This document shows, one piece after another, positions 9,214-19,200 of a stretch of 64,000 bases of DNA. This DNA is from Bombyx mori (taxonomy: Eukaryota > Arthropoda > Insecta > Lepidoptera > Bombycidae). How positions within the stretch are numbered: the first letter of the stretch is position 1; the number at the start of each line of letters is the position of its first letter. The notes under the pieces are model-generated. The model was not told the origin of the DNA, did no database searches, and saw only the letters and a program-made list of their open reading frames with translations. The DNA lies in NCBI RefSeq assembly GCF_030269925.1, contig NC_085133.1, forward strand, positions 9,568,001 to 9,632,000, read 5' to 3'. Both the position numbers and the translations under genes were made by a program.

Positions 9214-9757
9214 ATAACATGAGAACCCTCTCATCGTGGCCGCCGATCCCGCGGACCAAATGGTAAACAGTCGACGTCGCCCAAAACACGTCATTTTGGA
9301 TCCTCCCGATCCATTAACGGTGCTTTTAGGTACCCCAAGCATCGATCATCGTTCTCTTCGAACCCGTCGCTTGCGACGAAGGGCTTGGCGAGTAAATTAG
9401 CCCACAGACACAGCCCACTGAGTTTCTCGCCGGATCTTCTCAGTGAGGTCGCATTTTCGATCCGGTGGTAGATGCTGCGAAACACGGCTCTTGCTAGGGT
9501 TCGTGTTAGCATCATTAGGTTAGGTTTAAGCGCCGTGAGCTCACCTATTGGTTAAGGTTACGCTGATATGGTCTCTCTAGCTAAACCATCAGCCTAGGTA
9601 GACAAAAAAAGTACCAAATAATGTCGATGTCAATGCTTATGTTGAAAATTTCGTTGGAGAGATTCGGGCTTCTGTCCAATATCTTGTGTTCTGACGTTCT
9701 GAGATGGCAACCGCCATAAACCTTTTAAATTAATACCCTTCATCTGGTCAAAGTTTA

Positions 9758-9999
9758 CTGGTGGTAGGACCTCTTGTGAGTCCGCGCGGGTGGGTACCAC
9801 CGCCCTGCTTTTTTCTGCCGTGAAGCAGTAATGCGTTTCGGTTTGAAGGGTGAGGCATCCGCTATAACTATACTGAGATTTTAGAGCTTAAATCTCAAGG
9901 TGGGTGGCGCATTTACGTTGTAGATGTCTATGGGCTCCAGTAACCACTTAACACCAGGTGGGCTGTGAGCTCGTCCACGCATGTAAGCAATAACAAAAA
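9758..9999 (+). repeat. Bm1 SINE, 3' half
   Basis: From TACTGGTGGTAGGACCTC to the terminal GTAAGCAATAAC. The tRNA-like half is missing. Confidence 0.88.
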
Positions 10000-10325
10000 A
10001 AGTGCCACAACAGAGCACGCAGCTGCACACATATATTCATAACGTATTGAAAGACAGTCAAATCTAGGCAGATATTTCCTTAGTGCGACGTAAGATTCAC
10101 ACGTGATATGAAGATAAGACGAATTACGCTATTCTGAACGCAAACAAAACTAATACTCAGATAAGCTTTATGATTCTGCCCGTAATAATTAATTAATTGC
10201 GCTACGTAATTTTTGCTGTAAACATGGAATGCAATGATGATAAAGCGTTACCTGAACACGAGAATGATGCGTTAGTTTTTACTTGACACTCGAGAAGGGG
10301 CTGACGTCGTATCTACCTCTATGAA
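10000..10325. other. Unassigned AT-rich DNA
   Basis: No gene or repeat recognised between two Bm1 copies. Confidence 0.5.
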
Positions 10326-10764
10326 TTTTTTTTTATTGCTAGATGGGTGGACGAGCTCACAGCCCACCTGGTATTAAGTGGCTACTGGAGCCCATAGACA
10401 TCTACAACGTAAATGCCGCCACCCACCTTGAGATTTAAGATCTAAGGTCTCAGTATAGTTACAACGGCTGCCCTGCCCTTCAAACCGAAACGCATTACTG
10501 CTTCACGGCAGAAATAGGCAGGGTGGTGGTACCTACCCGCGCGGACTCACAAGAGGTTCTACCACCAGTAATTACGCAAATTGTAATTTTGAGGGTTTGA
10601 TTTTTATTGCACGGTGTTATTTCTTCACCGTGGAAGTCAATCGTGAACATTTGTTGAGTACATAATTCATTAGAAAAATTGGTACCCGCCTGCGGGATTC
10701 CAACACCGGTGCATCGCTCAACACGAATGCACCTGACGTCTTATCCTTTAGGCCACGACGACGA
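10326..10764 (-). repeat. Bm1 SINE, near full length
   Basis: The copy spans the inverted tail to the tRNA-related head, which has the A box (on the minus strand GGCCTAAAGGATAAGACG) and a B box with one change (GGAATCCCGC side). About 439 bp, close to the full Bm1 length. Confidence 0.92.
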
Positions 10765-11559
10765 CTGATGCAGCATACCGCTATGTATCTATGTATGCAG
10801 CATACAAACATATGTCCCTGCATATGTTATATGCAGTATATGTATGTATTCTTTTTTTTTCGGTATCAATCTTGACAGAGTGGTAATATATGTCACTATT
10901 ATGTTATTAGCCCGCAATTAAGTATCCTAATCTTTTCCTAATCCTAATTCTAAGTTTTATAAATTTTAAACATAATAGTGGTTATCTCTATCTATTTAGT
11001 GCAGTGGCTCAACGATAAAAATAATCTAAGCTTTGATCGAATTGATTGAATGATTTGAAATCTTCGTTGGCTCTCCGCATACATAAAAAATATTGAACAT
11101 AAAAATGGTAGTCTCCATAATTGGACCCCAATTAGACCATAAAGTTATGTTAGTAAATAAACCGCTTCAAAAAACATCAATTAAATGCGCTAAAAAACAA
11201 ATGTCGCTTATTTCATGGACAAAAATATTTCCCAATTTTTTTTTGTTGTTAACATAAAACTGAAGATGACTAAACTGACCCTCCTTTTTGAAATCGGACA
11301 AAATCAATGGTTTTTTTTTCTATCTATTCGTTGGCAGCCTAAGAGGTTATTCCAACTACGCGTACGGGTAGATGAGCTCACGGACTATGTCTGAGAGAAT
11401 TTGCTAACACTAGCCCTTACAGGAGCAGTGCTTCGAAGTGTCTACCGCGGAATCAATGTATAACATTAGCACGATGCTAGATCTTGATTGAATTAATACG
11501 ATTGTCTAATTACAATTTTTGGATCGTGTCCTCCCTTGTGGTGGGCCGTATGCTCGTCT
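10765..11559. other. AT-rich DNA without recognised features
   Basis: It includes short ATGCATAT-type palindromic repeats near 10780-10850 and several T runs. No exon or known repeat was found. Confidence 0.5.
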
Positions 11560-11677
11560 CATGGTAGGTAGCGGCTTGGCTCTGCCCTTGGCATTGCTGA
11601 AATCCATGGGCGACGGTAACCACTCATAATCAGGTGAGCCGTATGCTGGTCTGCCTGCACGGACAATAAAAAAAAGC
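11560..11677 (+). mobile_element. CR1-like LINE, 3' terminal fragment
   Basis: Matches the LINE tail from GGTAGGTAGCGGCTTGGC to GGACAATAAAAAAAA, with several substitutions. Confidence 0.7.
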
Positions 11678-11977
11678 CGCCAGGCCGATGCGCTATACGC
11701 GAAACTCTTCACCTCACCCCATTAACCCCTACAGTTCATTCATAGCAGGTGCCTTTCGGAACATATAATTAATAATTCAAAATACAAATTTGATACATTT
11801 TGTCCATAGGTATAATAGCTGGGAGCTGAGAAAAAAAAGGTCACCACAGTCATCCGCCCCCAATTTATGATTGTGTTATGTGTATCAGAGACTGACAAAC
11901 ATACGTTTTCATTTAAATGTAAACATATATAGATAAGAATCACCCAGACAAACAAACCTGTTAACCACACAATGTTT

Positions 11978-12576
11978 TTTATTTTATTTTTTTATGATCG
12001 AATGATTACTGGTGGCTCTGAGGCCTTTTCAGTTTCAACAGGACAGGCGGGCGAGCTCAGCCAGGAGGGCTTGGATTTGCTAACAGCTGCCCGAGCGCTT
12101 TTTTTTTTATTGTCCTTGTAGGCAGACGAGCATACGGCCCACCTGATGGTGAGTGGTTACCGTCGCCCATGGACTTCAGCAGTGCCAGGGGCAGACCCAA
12201 ACCGCTGCCTACCGCTTAATACTCTCCACAAGCCACGTTTGAAGAAGAACATGTCATAGCGCTCGGGAAACACCGTGGAGGGGAGCTCATTCCATAGCCG
12301 GATGGTACGTGGCAAAAAAGACCTCTGGAAACGCACTGTGGATGACCGCAGTGGCTCCAGGTAGTATTGATGAACTCTAGTCCGGTGGCGGGCGGTGCGA
12401 TGGTAAAAACGAGATGCCGGTATCATCTCGAACAATTCCTCAGAGCAGAGCAGAGCTTCGGAAGGGGACCTAACAACTCAAGAGCAGTTGCTTCGCGAAT
12501 GAATCTACTACCGGATCGAAATCGCGACCCGCTGAGAAGATCCGGCGAGAAACTCAGCGGACTGATGTATGGGTAG
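11978..12576 (-). mobile_element. Jockey-like LINE 3' UTR, inserted in a SINE and itself interrupted
   Basis: Its outer parts (11978-12098 and 12448-12576) match the 3' UTR of the complete LINE at 56843-57095. A CR1-like LINE end lies between them at the GCCCGAGCGC/TCCGAAGG position. Confidence 0.8.
12099..12447 (-). mobile_element. CR1-like LINE, 3' end with coding remnant
   Basis: From the inverted poly-A to the CTCGAACAATTCCTCAGAGC segment. The minus strand encodes 90 residues of the ORF2 C terminus (STVRFQRSFLPRTIRLW, FFKRGLWRVL). It is one of the better-preserved copies of this family, with no frame break in that part. Confidence 0.85.
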
Positions 12577-12849
12577 CCACACAATGTTTGCCCGATGAAG
12601 GGGTCGAACCCACAACCCTCAGCGCAACAGTTAGGACGCTAGCCACTACACCGCCGAGTCAATCTCTAATCTGTCAGTCATATAAGTAATGTTTGTTGTG
12701 TTTAATTTTAATGGCGCTATAATGAATAATCCGCCTTTTGTGCGTTTAATTTTATTTCTCTTCTAAATTGTTTACATGAAGCAACGATATTTGAATGTCT
12801 GAATGATATAGAAATAACAATCTAATTGAAACAAGCGTTCACGAACTTC

Positions 12850-13166
12850 CACAATGAATCCAGCAAATCCCGGTAAACCCTTGTAGGTCGTTAGTCCGTT
12901 TTGTGGGAAGCCTACCCACGTTAAGTCTTTCGGTACGCGGTCAAGAACTTTTCAGCCCCAACTGCCATCCGTTTTACGAGCAATTTGCCCTACCCTAGGC
13001 CATTTCAACGTCGCAATCATTTGGGCTGTGTCGGTTACCATGGTTTTCCTGCGAATCTCCTCACTTATAGCTCTCTCCATTGCTCTTTGGGTGACCTTGA
13101 GTCTTCTGATAAGGCACAATGTGAGCGACCACATCTCAGTGCCAGATGTCATCACTAGCATCACAC
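12850..13166 (-). pseudogene. RTE-like LINE reverse transcriptase, C-terminal fragment
   Basis: The minus strand encodes TSGTEMWSLT, LKVTQRAMERA, EEIRRKTMVTD and RVGQIARKTDGSWG, the pattern of the RTE/BovB C-terminal region. It is a 5'-truncated relic with later substitutions. Confidence 0.8.
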
Positions 13167-13169
13167 ACT

Positions 13170-13437
13170 TTTTTTTGGCAATGCTGATAGCCTTTCAAGG
13201 CTATTTCAGCTTCACTCTAACGTGTAGGTGAGCTCACGGGGCTCAAGCTGGAGTGTTGCTAACACTGGCCCTAGCAAAAGCAGTGCTTCGCAGAATCTAC
13301 CACCGGATCGGAAACGCGACCCACTGAGAAGATCCGGCAAGAAACTCAGTGGGTTGTGTCTATGGGTTAATTCGGTCGCCGAGCCCTTCGTCGCAAGCGA
13401 CGGATTCAACGAGGACAGTAACCGGAAGACACACTGG
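13170..13437 (-). mobile_element. Jockey-like LINE 3' end
   Basis: Inverted A tail followed by GATAGCCTTTCAAGGCTATT and the CCACTGAGAAGATCCGGC block. It continues into the last coding codons near the CGTCGCAAGCGACG segment. Confidence 0.8.
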
Positions 13438-13457
13438 TTAAAGACTTAACTCATAGA

Positions 13458-13642
13458 TAAACAAAACCCACTGAGTTTCCCGCTGGATCTTCTCAGTGGA
13501 TCGCGATTCCAATCCGATTGTAGATTCTGCGACACTGCTCCTACTATGGTAGATGTTAGTAAATTCACGAGTGAGTGAGCTCACACGCCAATCAGAGTAA
13601 AGCCAGAATAGCCTCTAGAGCTGACAGATAGGTAAGCAAAAA
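13458..13642 (+). mobile_element. Jockey-like LINE 3' end, opposite orientation
   Basis: Starts at CCCACTGAGTTTCCCGCTGG and ends at GATAGGTAAGCAAAAAAC. It is a diverged copy of the family at 13170-13437, facing the other way, so the two make an inverted pair. Confidence 0.75.
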
Positions 13643-13889
13643 ACATCGTGTAATGAAATTGTGCCATAAAAAAGTATCAATATGCGTTATTATTCTGGGT
13701 ATCGATAGCACGCGTAGGCCTATTTTTGCCTCGAACTTTTGACACATTTTGCTATGAAGACTGAAACAAGTGGGAAACAATAAGACCTTTACCATTTGAT
13801 AAACGTAAGCGGTCATAACGGCACCAGCATAATAGCAGTTGTGTACGGTGAGGAACTGGACACAATAATGGTGAAGCTGTTACCAGCTT

Positions 13890-14183
13890 TGGTTAATAGC
13901 TCGTCCCCGCTGCCCTCATACGGCACAACAGATGGTCTCTAAGCTACAAGACCTAGGATTTAAAGTTCGGCGTCATCCATCAAACTCACCAGACCTAATG
14001 CCGAGAAACTATTGCTTTTTTTAATCTTTCGGCTACATTTTAGTAGAAAAAAAACTTCATTCCGAGAGGCAGTACAAAATGCTTTTAAAGAGCTTGTTCG
14101 CTCCCTGCACACCTGACTTCTTCAAGAAGGGCATTGAAAAATTACCACTGCGTTTACAGAAATATATCGATATGACTAGTTGA
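13890..14183 (+). pseudogene. Mariner-type transposase, C-terminal relic
   Basis: The plus strand reads PHTAQQMVSKLQDLGF, RRHPSNSPDLMP and FFKKGIEKLPLRLQKYI, the order seen in mariner transposases; the D of SPDL is the third residue of the catalytic DDD triad. A stop codon interrupts it after NYCFF and the N-terminal two thirds are missing. No terminal inverted repeats were found. Confidence 0.82.
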
Positions 14184-14837
14184 TATTTCTAAAATAACAG
14201 TAAAAATACCTTTGAAGTTAATACATATATTTTGTCCTTAGTTCGCATTGTGTGGAACTCAATAATAAAGTATATAGGTAGTATAATAATATAGTGTCAT
14301 TGAGGTATTGTGTTTATTTCAAAACATTATTTGAGAATAAAATATATTTAGTCTTAGATGTATAAACTATGTCATTCATTATATATTATGATGGCTTCTA
14401 TAGAATCAAAGGTACACAGTTGTTATAAATACTGCTAAGCCCTTTTCTATTCTGCTGTATACACTTTAAATCTGTTACGAAATTCAGTGCAAGGCTGTAT
14501 ATATTACAAAATCGTATAATATAATATAATTTCTGTTGCTTTCCAGAATTCATTAGCCTTCTCGCAAATAATTGGTTAGAATTATCTGATAAAAATTATG
14601 TGTTTAACAATTTTCATTACTACAATGCGACATAAGCGCGACGAGACACTATCTCCCGTAGATAGGTACGGCTGCTGTGCGATAACGAAGCAAGGATCCA
14701 CCTAATACGAACAAACACAGCCACAAATATTAGTGGTAGGGATTGCGAGACCACACGGATACTGGTCCCCAATTCTTACGCGAGGCAGTAATACGCTCAA
14801 ATCTAAAGTGATCAGAATGGGTGTGAGTTTGAGATTC
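14184..14837. other. AT-rich DNA without recognised features
   Basis: No exon was seen. A direct poly-AT tract lies near 14280-14550. Confidence 0.5.
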
Positions 14838-15066
14838 ACGGGTGAAAGAGCGTTTTGTGAGCCCGCACGGGTAGGTACCACCACCCCTATTTGCGTCGCG
14901 AAGCTGTAATGCGTTACGGGAAGAAGGATGGAGGATCTTTTGTACTATAGAACTATGGACTTAGAACTCATGTCTCAAAAGGGTAGCGGCATTTACTTTG
15001 TTGATGTCTATGAGCTCTAACATCTTTATACCTGGTGGACCGTGAGGTTGTTCACTTCTCTAAAGA
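14838..15066 (+). repeat. Degenerate Bm1 SINE
   Basis: Recognisable from GGTAGGTACCACCACCC to the GTGAGGTTGTTCAC end, with many substitutions; an old copy. Confidence 0.6.
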
Positions 15067-15240
15067 ATAGTCCTTAGACATTACAAGGTGAATGCCAACA
15101 TCCACCTTGTCACGTGAGCTCTAAGTCTCCATTGCATTGTCCAATGGTGATCCCAGTTCTTAAACGGCCCCACGTTATAAGCCACATGACGGGTTCGCGG
15201 CAGAAATAAGAAATGCTTGTAAACTCACAAATTCTCGGCT
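15067..15240 (-). repeat. Degenerate Bm1 SINE, inverted
   Basis: Decayed inverted copy adjoining the one before it. The TAGACATTACAAGGTGAATG and GCGGCAGAAATAAG parts are still readable. Confidence 0.5.
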
Positions 15241-15399
15241 TCAAATTTATACATAATATTTGTGTATTTCAATTTTCTTCCAACAAAAATTTTTGACTTG
15301 GCGCGTGTTATTAGTTGTTCGGAATTTTAATAATCGATCTATATATTCATCAGCCCACAGATACTGGCTGCTGGTCATGGGCCTCGTCACAATGACTGG

Positions 15400-15770
15400 C
15401 TCTGCTCTGTCTACATCCAGCGGATTCCGCAGACCTTCAACAGGCCGTCGACCCACCTTGTGGGAGACAAGCAACGTTGCAAGTCCCATCCTCCTGGTTC
15501 CAGCGAGCTATCATGACGGTAACGTGCGGTGCAGCCTTGACCTCGACCATTCCGGGAGGAGACTACCTTCTCACAGGGGCCAGATCTGGACGAACGCCCT
15601 CCTCCGATGAAGGGCACGGCGCCAAGAGGAAAAAATAACGTTTCTTCTCCCGTTCCGCGGCCTAGTCCCAAACCTACATTATTACATGATGGATGCCGTT
15701 CATAAACATGAGCATACAATATGTGTCGCTTCCTTGCCGCAGATTTAACCGCGGCACAGTCTCTCACCCA
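15400..15770 (-). pseudogene. Possible RTE-like LINE remnant
   Basis: The minus strand has SPTRWVDGLLKVCGIRWM near 15411-15470, like the RW-D-KV-G-WM motif near the end of RTE proteins. The rest of the 120-codon frame upstream is not recognisable, and the region is more GC-rich than the flanks. Confidence 0.35.
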
Positions 15771-16004
15771 CCAGTAAGTTCTCCAATCGTCGTAGCTATA
15801 GTTTACTTGGAGGTTTGATGAGTCCTCTGCAATACCTAGTTGACTTCAGTAGCCCTGAGTGACTGTGTCCACTCAATACCAGACCCTGACTACTACGCGA
15901 CAACGCATGAATGAAATTTCGGATAAAGAAAGTTTATAATCTGGGATTAATTCACAAAGAAAGTATTTTTTTATCTTTACAATTGCGATGCGATCAGAGT
16001 CGGG

Positions 16005-16060
16005 TCTGTACCCGACCCGTCTGTACCCGACCCGTCTGTGCCCGACCCGTCTGTACCCGT
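16005..16060. repeat. Minisatellite, 15-bp unit, about 3.7 copies
   Basis: The unit TCTGTACCCGACCCG is repeated with one A-to-G change in copy 3. It lies about 200 bp before the start codon of transporter gene 1. Confidence 0.9.
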
Positions 16061-16263
16061 GGAGCAGGATCGCTATGAATTTGGATCGAAATTGAAGAAA
16101 GAAAGTCCTGGTAGAACACGAAAGTGTATTTATCATTTACAAACAATAATTATCATCCGAGCTATGATTACGTTGGCGGGTGCAATAAAACATTAATCTA
16201 TATTCGTGGTGTGCTCGTTTTTTCGCCATAACGAGTCTTCAGTGAGCCGGAGACAGTTGAATA

Positions 16264-16284
16264 ATGAAACCGTTTCTAAAACAG
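16264..16284 (+). CDS. Transporter gene 1, coding exon 1 (7 codons)
   Basis: Reads MKPFLKQ and is followed by CAG|GTGAGG, a strong donor in phase 0. The equivalent exon of gene 2 ends PFKKQ, so both end in a similar PF..KQ string, which supports the choice. A stop codon (TGA at 16258-16260) lies just upstream in frame. Confidence 0.65.
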
Positions 16285-19200
16285 GTGAGGAAAAAACAAA
16301 AAACAAAATAAAAAAATGTTATTCTCGTACCAATATTTAAAATACTAGCGCATCTAATGTAGATCATTTTCTGTTTTTTTTTTTTCTAAATTAATATGCA
16401 CACGCTTTATTCTTTGTTTTTGATTTTTTGTACTGTTACCAGATTTAAATGTTTTTTTTTCTTTTTTTCCGAACATAAATTAAAATTTTAATTAATCGAG
16501 ATCTAATTTATGTAAACGAATTAACTACACGTTTTCTTATACTGTTTCTCTATACAATTATAATAATTTATTTACTCTCGACTTTTTATTTGGTTTTATA
16601 ATTCTTAAAAAGTGCTTCTTGCTTACTCAATGTCGGTGGGGTAAAATTCAATTAACGCGAATGCAAAAGGAAACAATGAAAGGAATAATAATAAACGCGA
16701 TATGTAACCGCTTAAGTTATTTTAATCTATACTATATAATATTATAAAGAGGAAAGATTTGTTTGTTTGTTTGTTTCGAATAGGCTCCGAAACTACTGGA
16801 CCGATTTGAAAAATTCTTTTTCCATTAGAAGCCGACATTGTACCTGATGAACATAGGCTACTTTTTTTTTTTTTTTTTTTTTGGTTTCATGTGTGTTTTA
16901 ATGTTTCCGAAGCGAAGCGAGGGCGGGTCGCTAGTTGTGAATAAAGGCAATTTATTTAAAACTAGGTTCGAGTTAGGTCCATGAATATTTTTTTTATTGC
17001 CCTTGTAGGCAGACGAGTACACGGCCCACCTGGTGAGGGGTTACCGTCGCCCATGGACTTCAGTAATGCCAGGGGCAGAGCCAAGCTGCTGCCTACCGCT
17101 ATCATGAAATTGACAAAAACAAAAAAAACAAATTGGAAAAAAGAGCTCCTTGTGTAAATGGCCCTCCTTGTCTAAAGCTGCAGAGTATATCGAGAAACTT
17201 ATTGTTCAGGGTAGGGTCAATAGTAAAAGATCACATGGACAAAGCCCCATGCGCAAAACTGATCAGATGAAAATACTTACCAAACCAAAATCCTTACCAA
17301 AGCGAAAGACCTTACTAAAACCCCACTTAACGAGTGCGTGCGCCAAGCCTCAGCTCGCGAACTACGGAGAACGGCTGTCAAGGCTTTAAAAAACAAGGAT
17401 TCCACATGACCACGACTGCTCTACCAAGAGTAACCGACAGTGATGGTGATCTCTAAAGTTGTTACAGGAGCGTATGGGCAACTTAGGTATTCGCGACTTT
17501 CATTTTCTGTTCATCTATTCTGGTGTAGACATCTTCGGCTGTTGCCAAGCCTAGGGTAGGTTACATTCTGCAACCTACCCTGAAATAGTATCTGGTATTA
17601 ACGCGGGGAATCTCGGAAAGAAGAGTGTGATTAGTTTGCCACGAATGCTCGATAAAAGAAGACAATGAAAATCCACAGGCTTCGTTTTGAGTGAGCTGAT
17701 CTAAGTTATGAAGGTAGCTTGGTCAGTGATCCCGGAACTCCTATCATATCTGGACAACTCGGAGACTACATTACTAACTTAGATTCTACCTAGCCCTAGG
17801 GTGGTGAAAGAATGCATCATTCGCAAATTTTCGTAGCGTACAAAATCCTCATTTTAGCAGAGCATTCATGCTTTTCCATTTCAGATTGAAAATTATTATC
17901 TGGTTCAAAATTTTCTTGCTGTGGACCAATTCTGTGGTCTCTAGTAACGTATTTAACATCAGGCGAACAATGATCTGTCAAGTAGACAAGAGATTTAGCG
18001 AAATGAAAAATATCCTTATACGCCATCTCCACAGAGTTCTAAATTTACTTATTTCGTGATTAGTGGTCGATTAGCTGGACACAGAATTCGTTTAACTATT
18101 TTCCCTTCGTTCATGATGCCGGGTGCCGGGATCACATCACAAGTTAAATCCCACCGTTTTGAGATAGTAGATTGAAGTATCTGCGCTTTGTAGCGGATGA
18201 AGTACCCTTCGAATCGGAAAGATTATACCTACCCGTGCTGTATACAACATCTCAGACGAGAATCATAGTGTTTTATTCTGAAAATATTTAGAGAAAGAGA
18301 ATCGACAACTTCACAAAACCCTTGCTTACATCAGAAAAAAAGTAACCAGTTTTTTAGTTTTGTATATTAACTTTTGGTATACAAATTGCTTTTTTTTTTC
18401 AATTAATTGAACATTCAATTAAAAATAAAATTTGGTAACGGCATTTATCTTTGAGTTATGCATAGCATGTGTGATAGCGTCACATGTGTGCTGGCATTGG
18501 AGAAAACAACTCAGAAATGTGAGGTCGGCCGTGACCTCATCCGTCTGCGGAATAAAATAATATCAAAGTGGAATTCTTTATAAACAAAAGCTAATCATGT
18601 GACATAGTGTCCGACAAATCTTGAAGTTACGATGCTCCCTGAGTGCTAAGGTTTATTTGCTAAGGTGTATTTGCGCGCTTCACTCAGAGCGCGTCGCCTC
18701 GTCTTGTGGCCTTAACTGCCTTTAATCTCGTCCGATACTCGGTTGTATGATGAAGATCCACAGGAGCTTTAGTCTGTCTAAGCCCGACAGGGGCCGCCTA
18801 CCATCCTCAACGCGTCCAACGATTTGGAACAAAAAAAGACCTCTAAATGGTAAATAGTGACTTGGCATGTAGACGCGTACTTCGGTAGCAAAAAAGCACT
18901 TCACTTATCCAAGATATTCTTCATTTAAAACCAGAACTGAAGAATAACGTGTTTTCATTTAATCTTCCAGACATGGGCGGTATCTGCAGTTCTTATAAAC
19001 ATGGTCGGGCAGGGTATACTGCTGAGCTATACCACGAGTCTCCTGCCAGCTCTACAAGCACCTGACTCTCCCATACCAACCGATTTGGATACGGCTTCAT
19101 GGCTATGTGAGTGGCCTTGATTTTGTTAAAGAAGTTATAGTGCTTGTGAGGTTTGAAAGACTAAAATAGTGATAAACAGCTTAACTACCATTGCGACGCC

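Larger units (their letters stand above)
8481..9607 (+). mobile_element. Jockey-like LINE 3' end, split by another LINE
   Basis: The left part (8481-8510) matches the CACTTCGAAAAAGCGGCACG region of jockey ORF2; the right part (9214-9607) continues with the coding end (VNSRRRPKHVI and DPPDPLT type residues), the 3' UTR with GCCCACTGAGTTTCTCGCCG, and a short A tail. The two parts are separated by an inserted LINE flanked by a 12-bp duplication. Confidence 0.75.
11848..12662 (-). repeat. tRNA-derived SINE (family B), interrupted
   Basis: The two parts (11848-11977 and 12577-12662) match the uninterrupted copy at 50955-51178. The right part holds a tRNA-like head: on the minus strand GGTGTAGTGGCTAGCG and GGGTTCGACC. 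A jockey-like LINE sits between them, flanked by the exact duplication CCACACAATGTTT (11965-11977 and 12577-12589). Confidence 0.75.

Noticed and set aside
16005..16060. CRISPR-like array
   Set aside because: The repeats are adjacent without spacers, and the genome is eukaryotic; it is a minisatellite.
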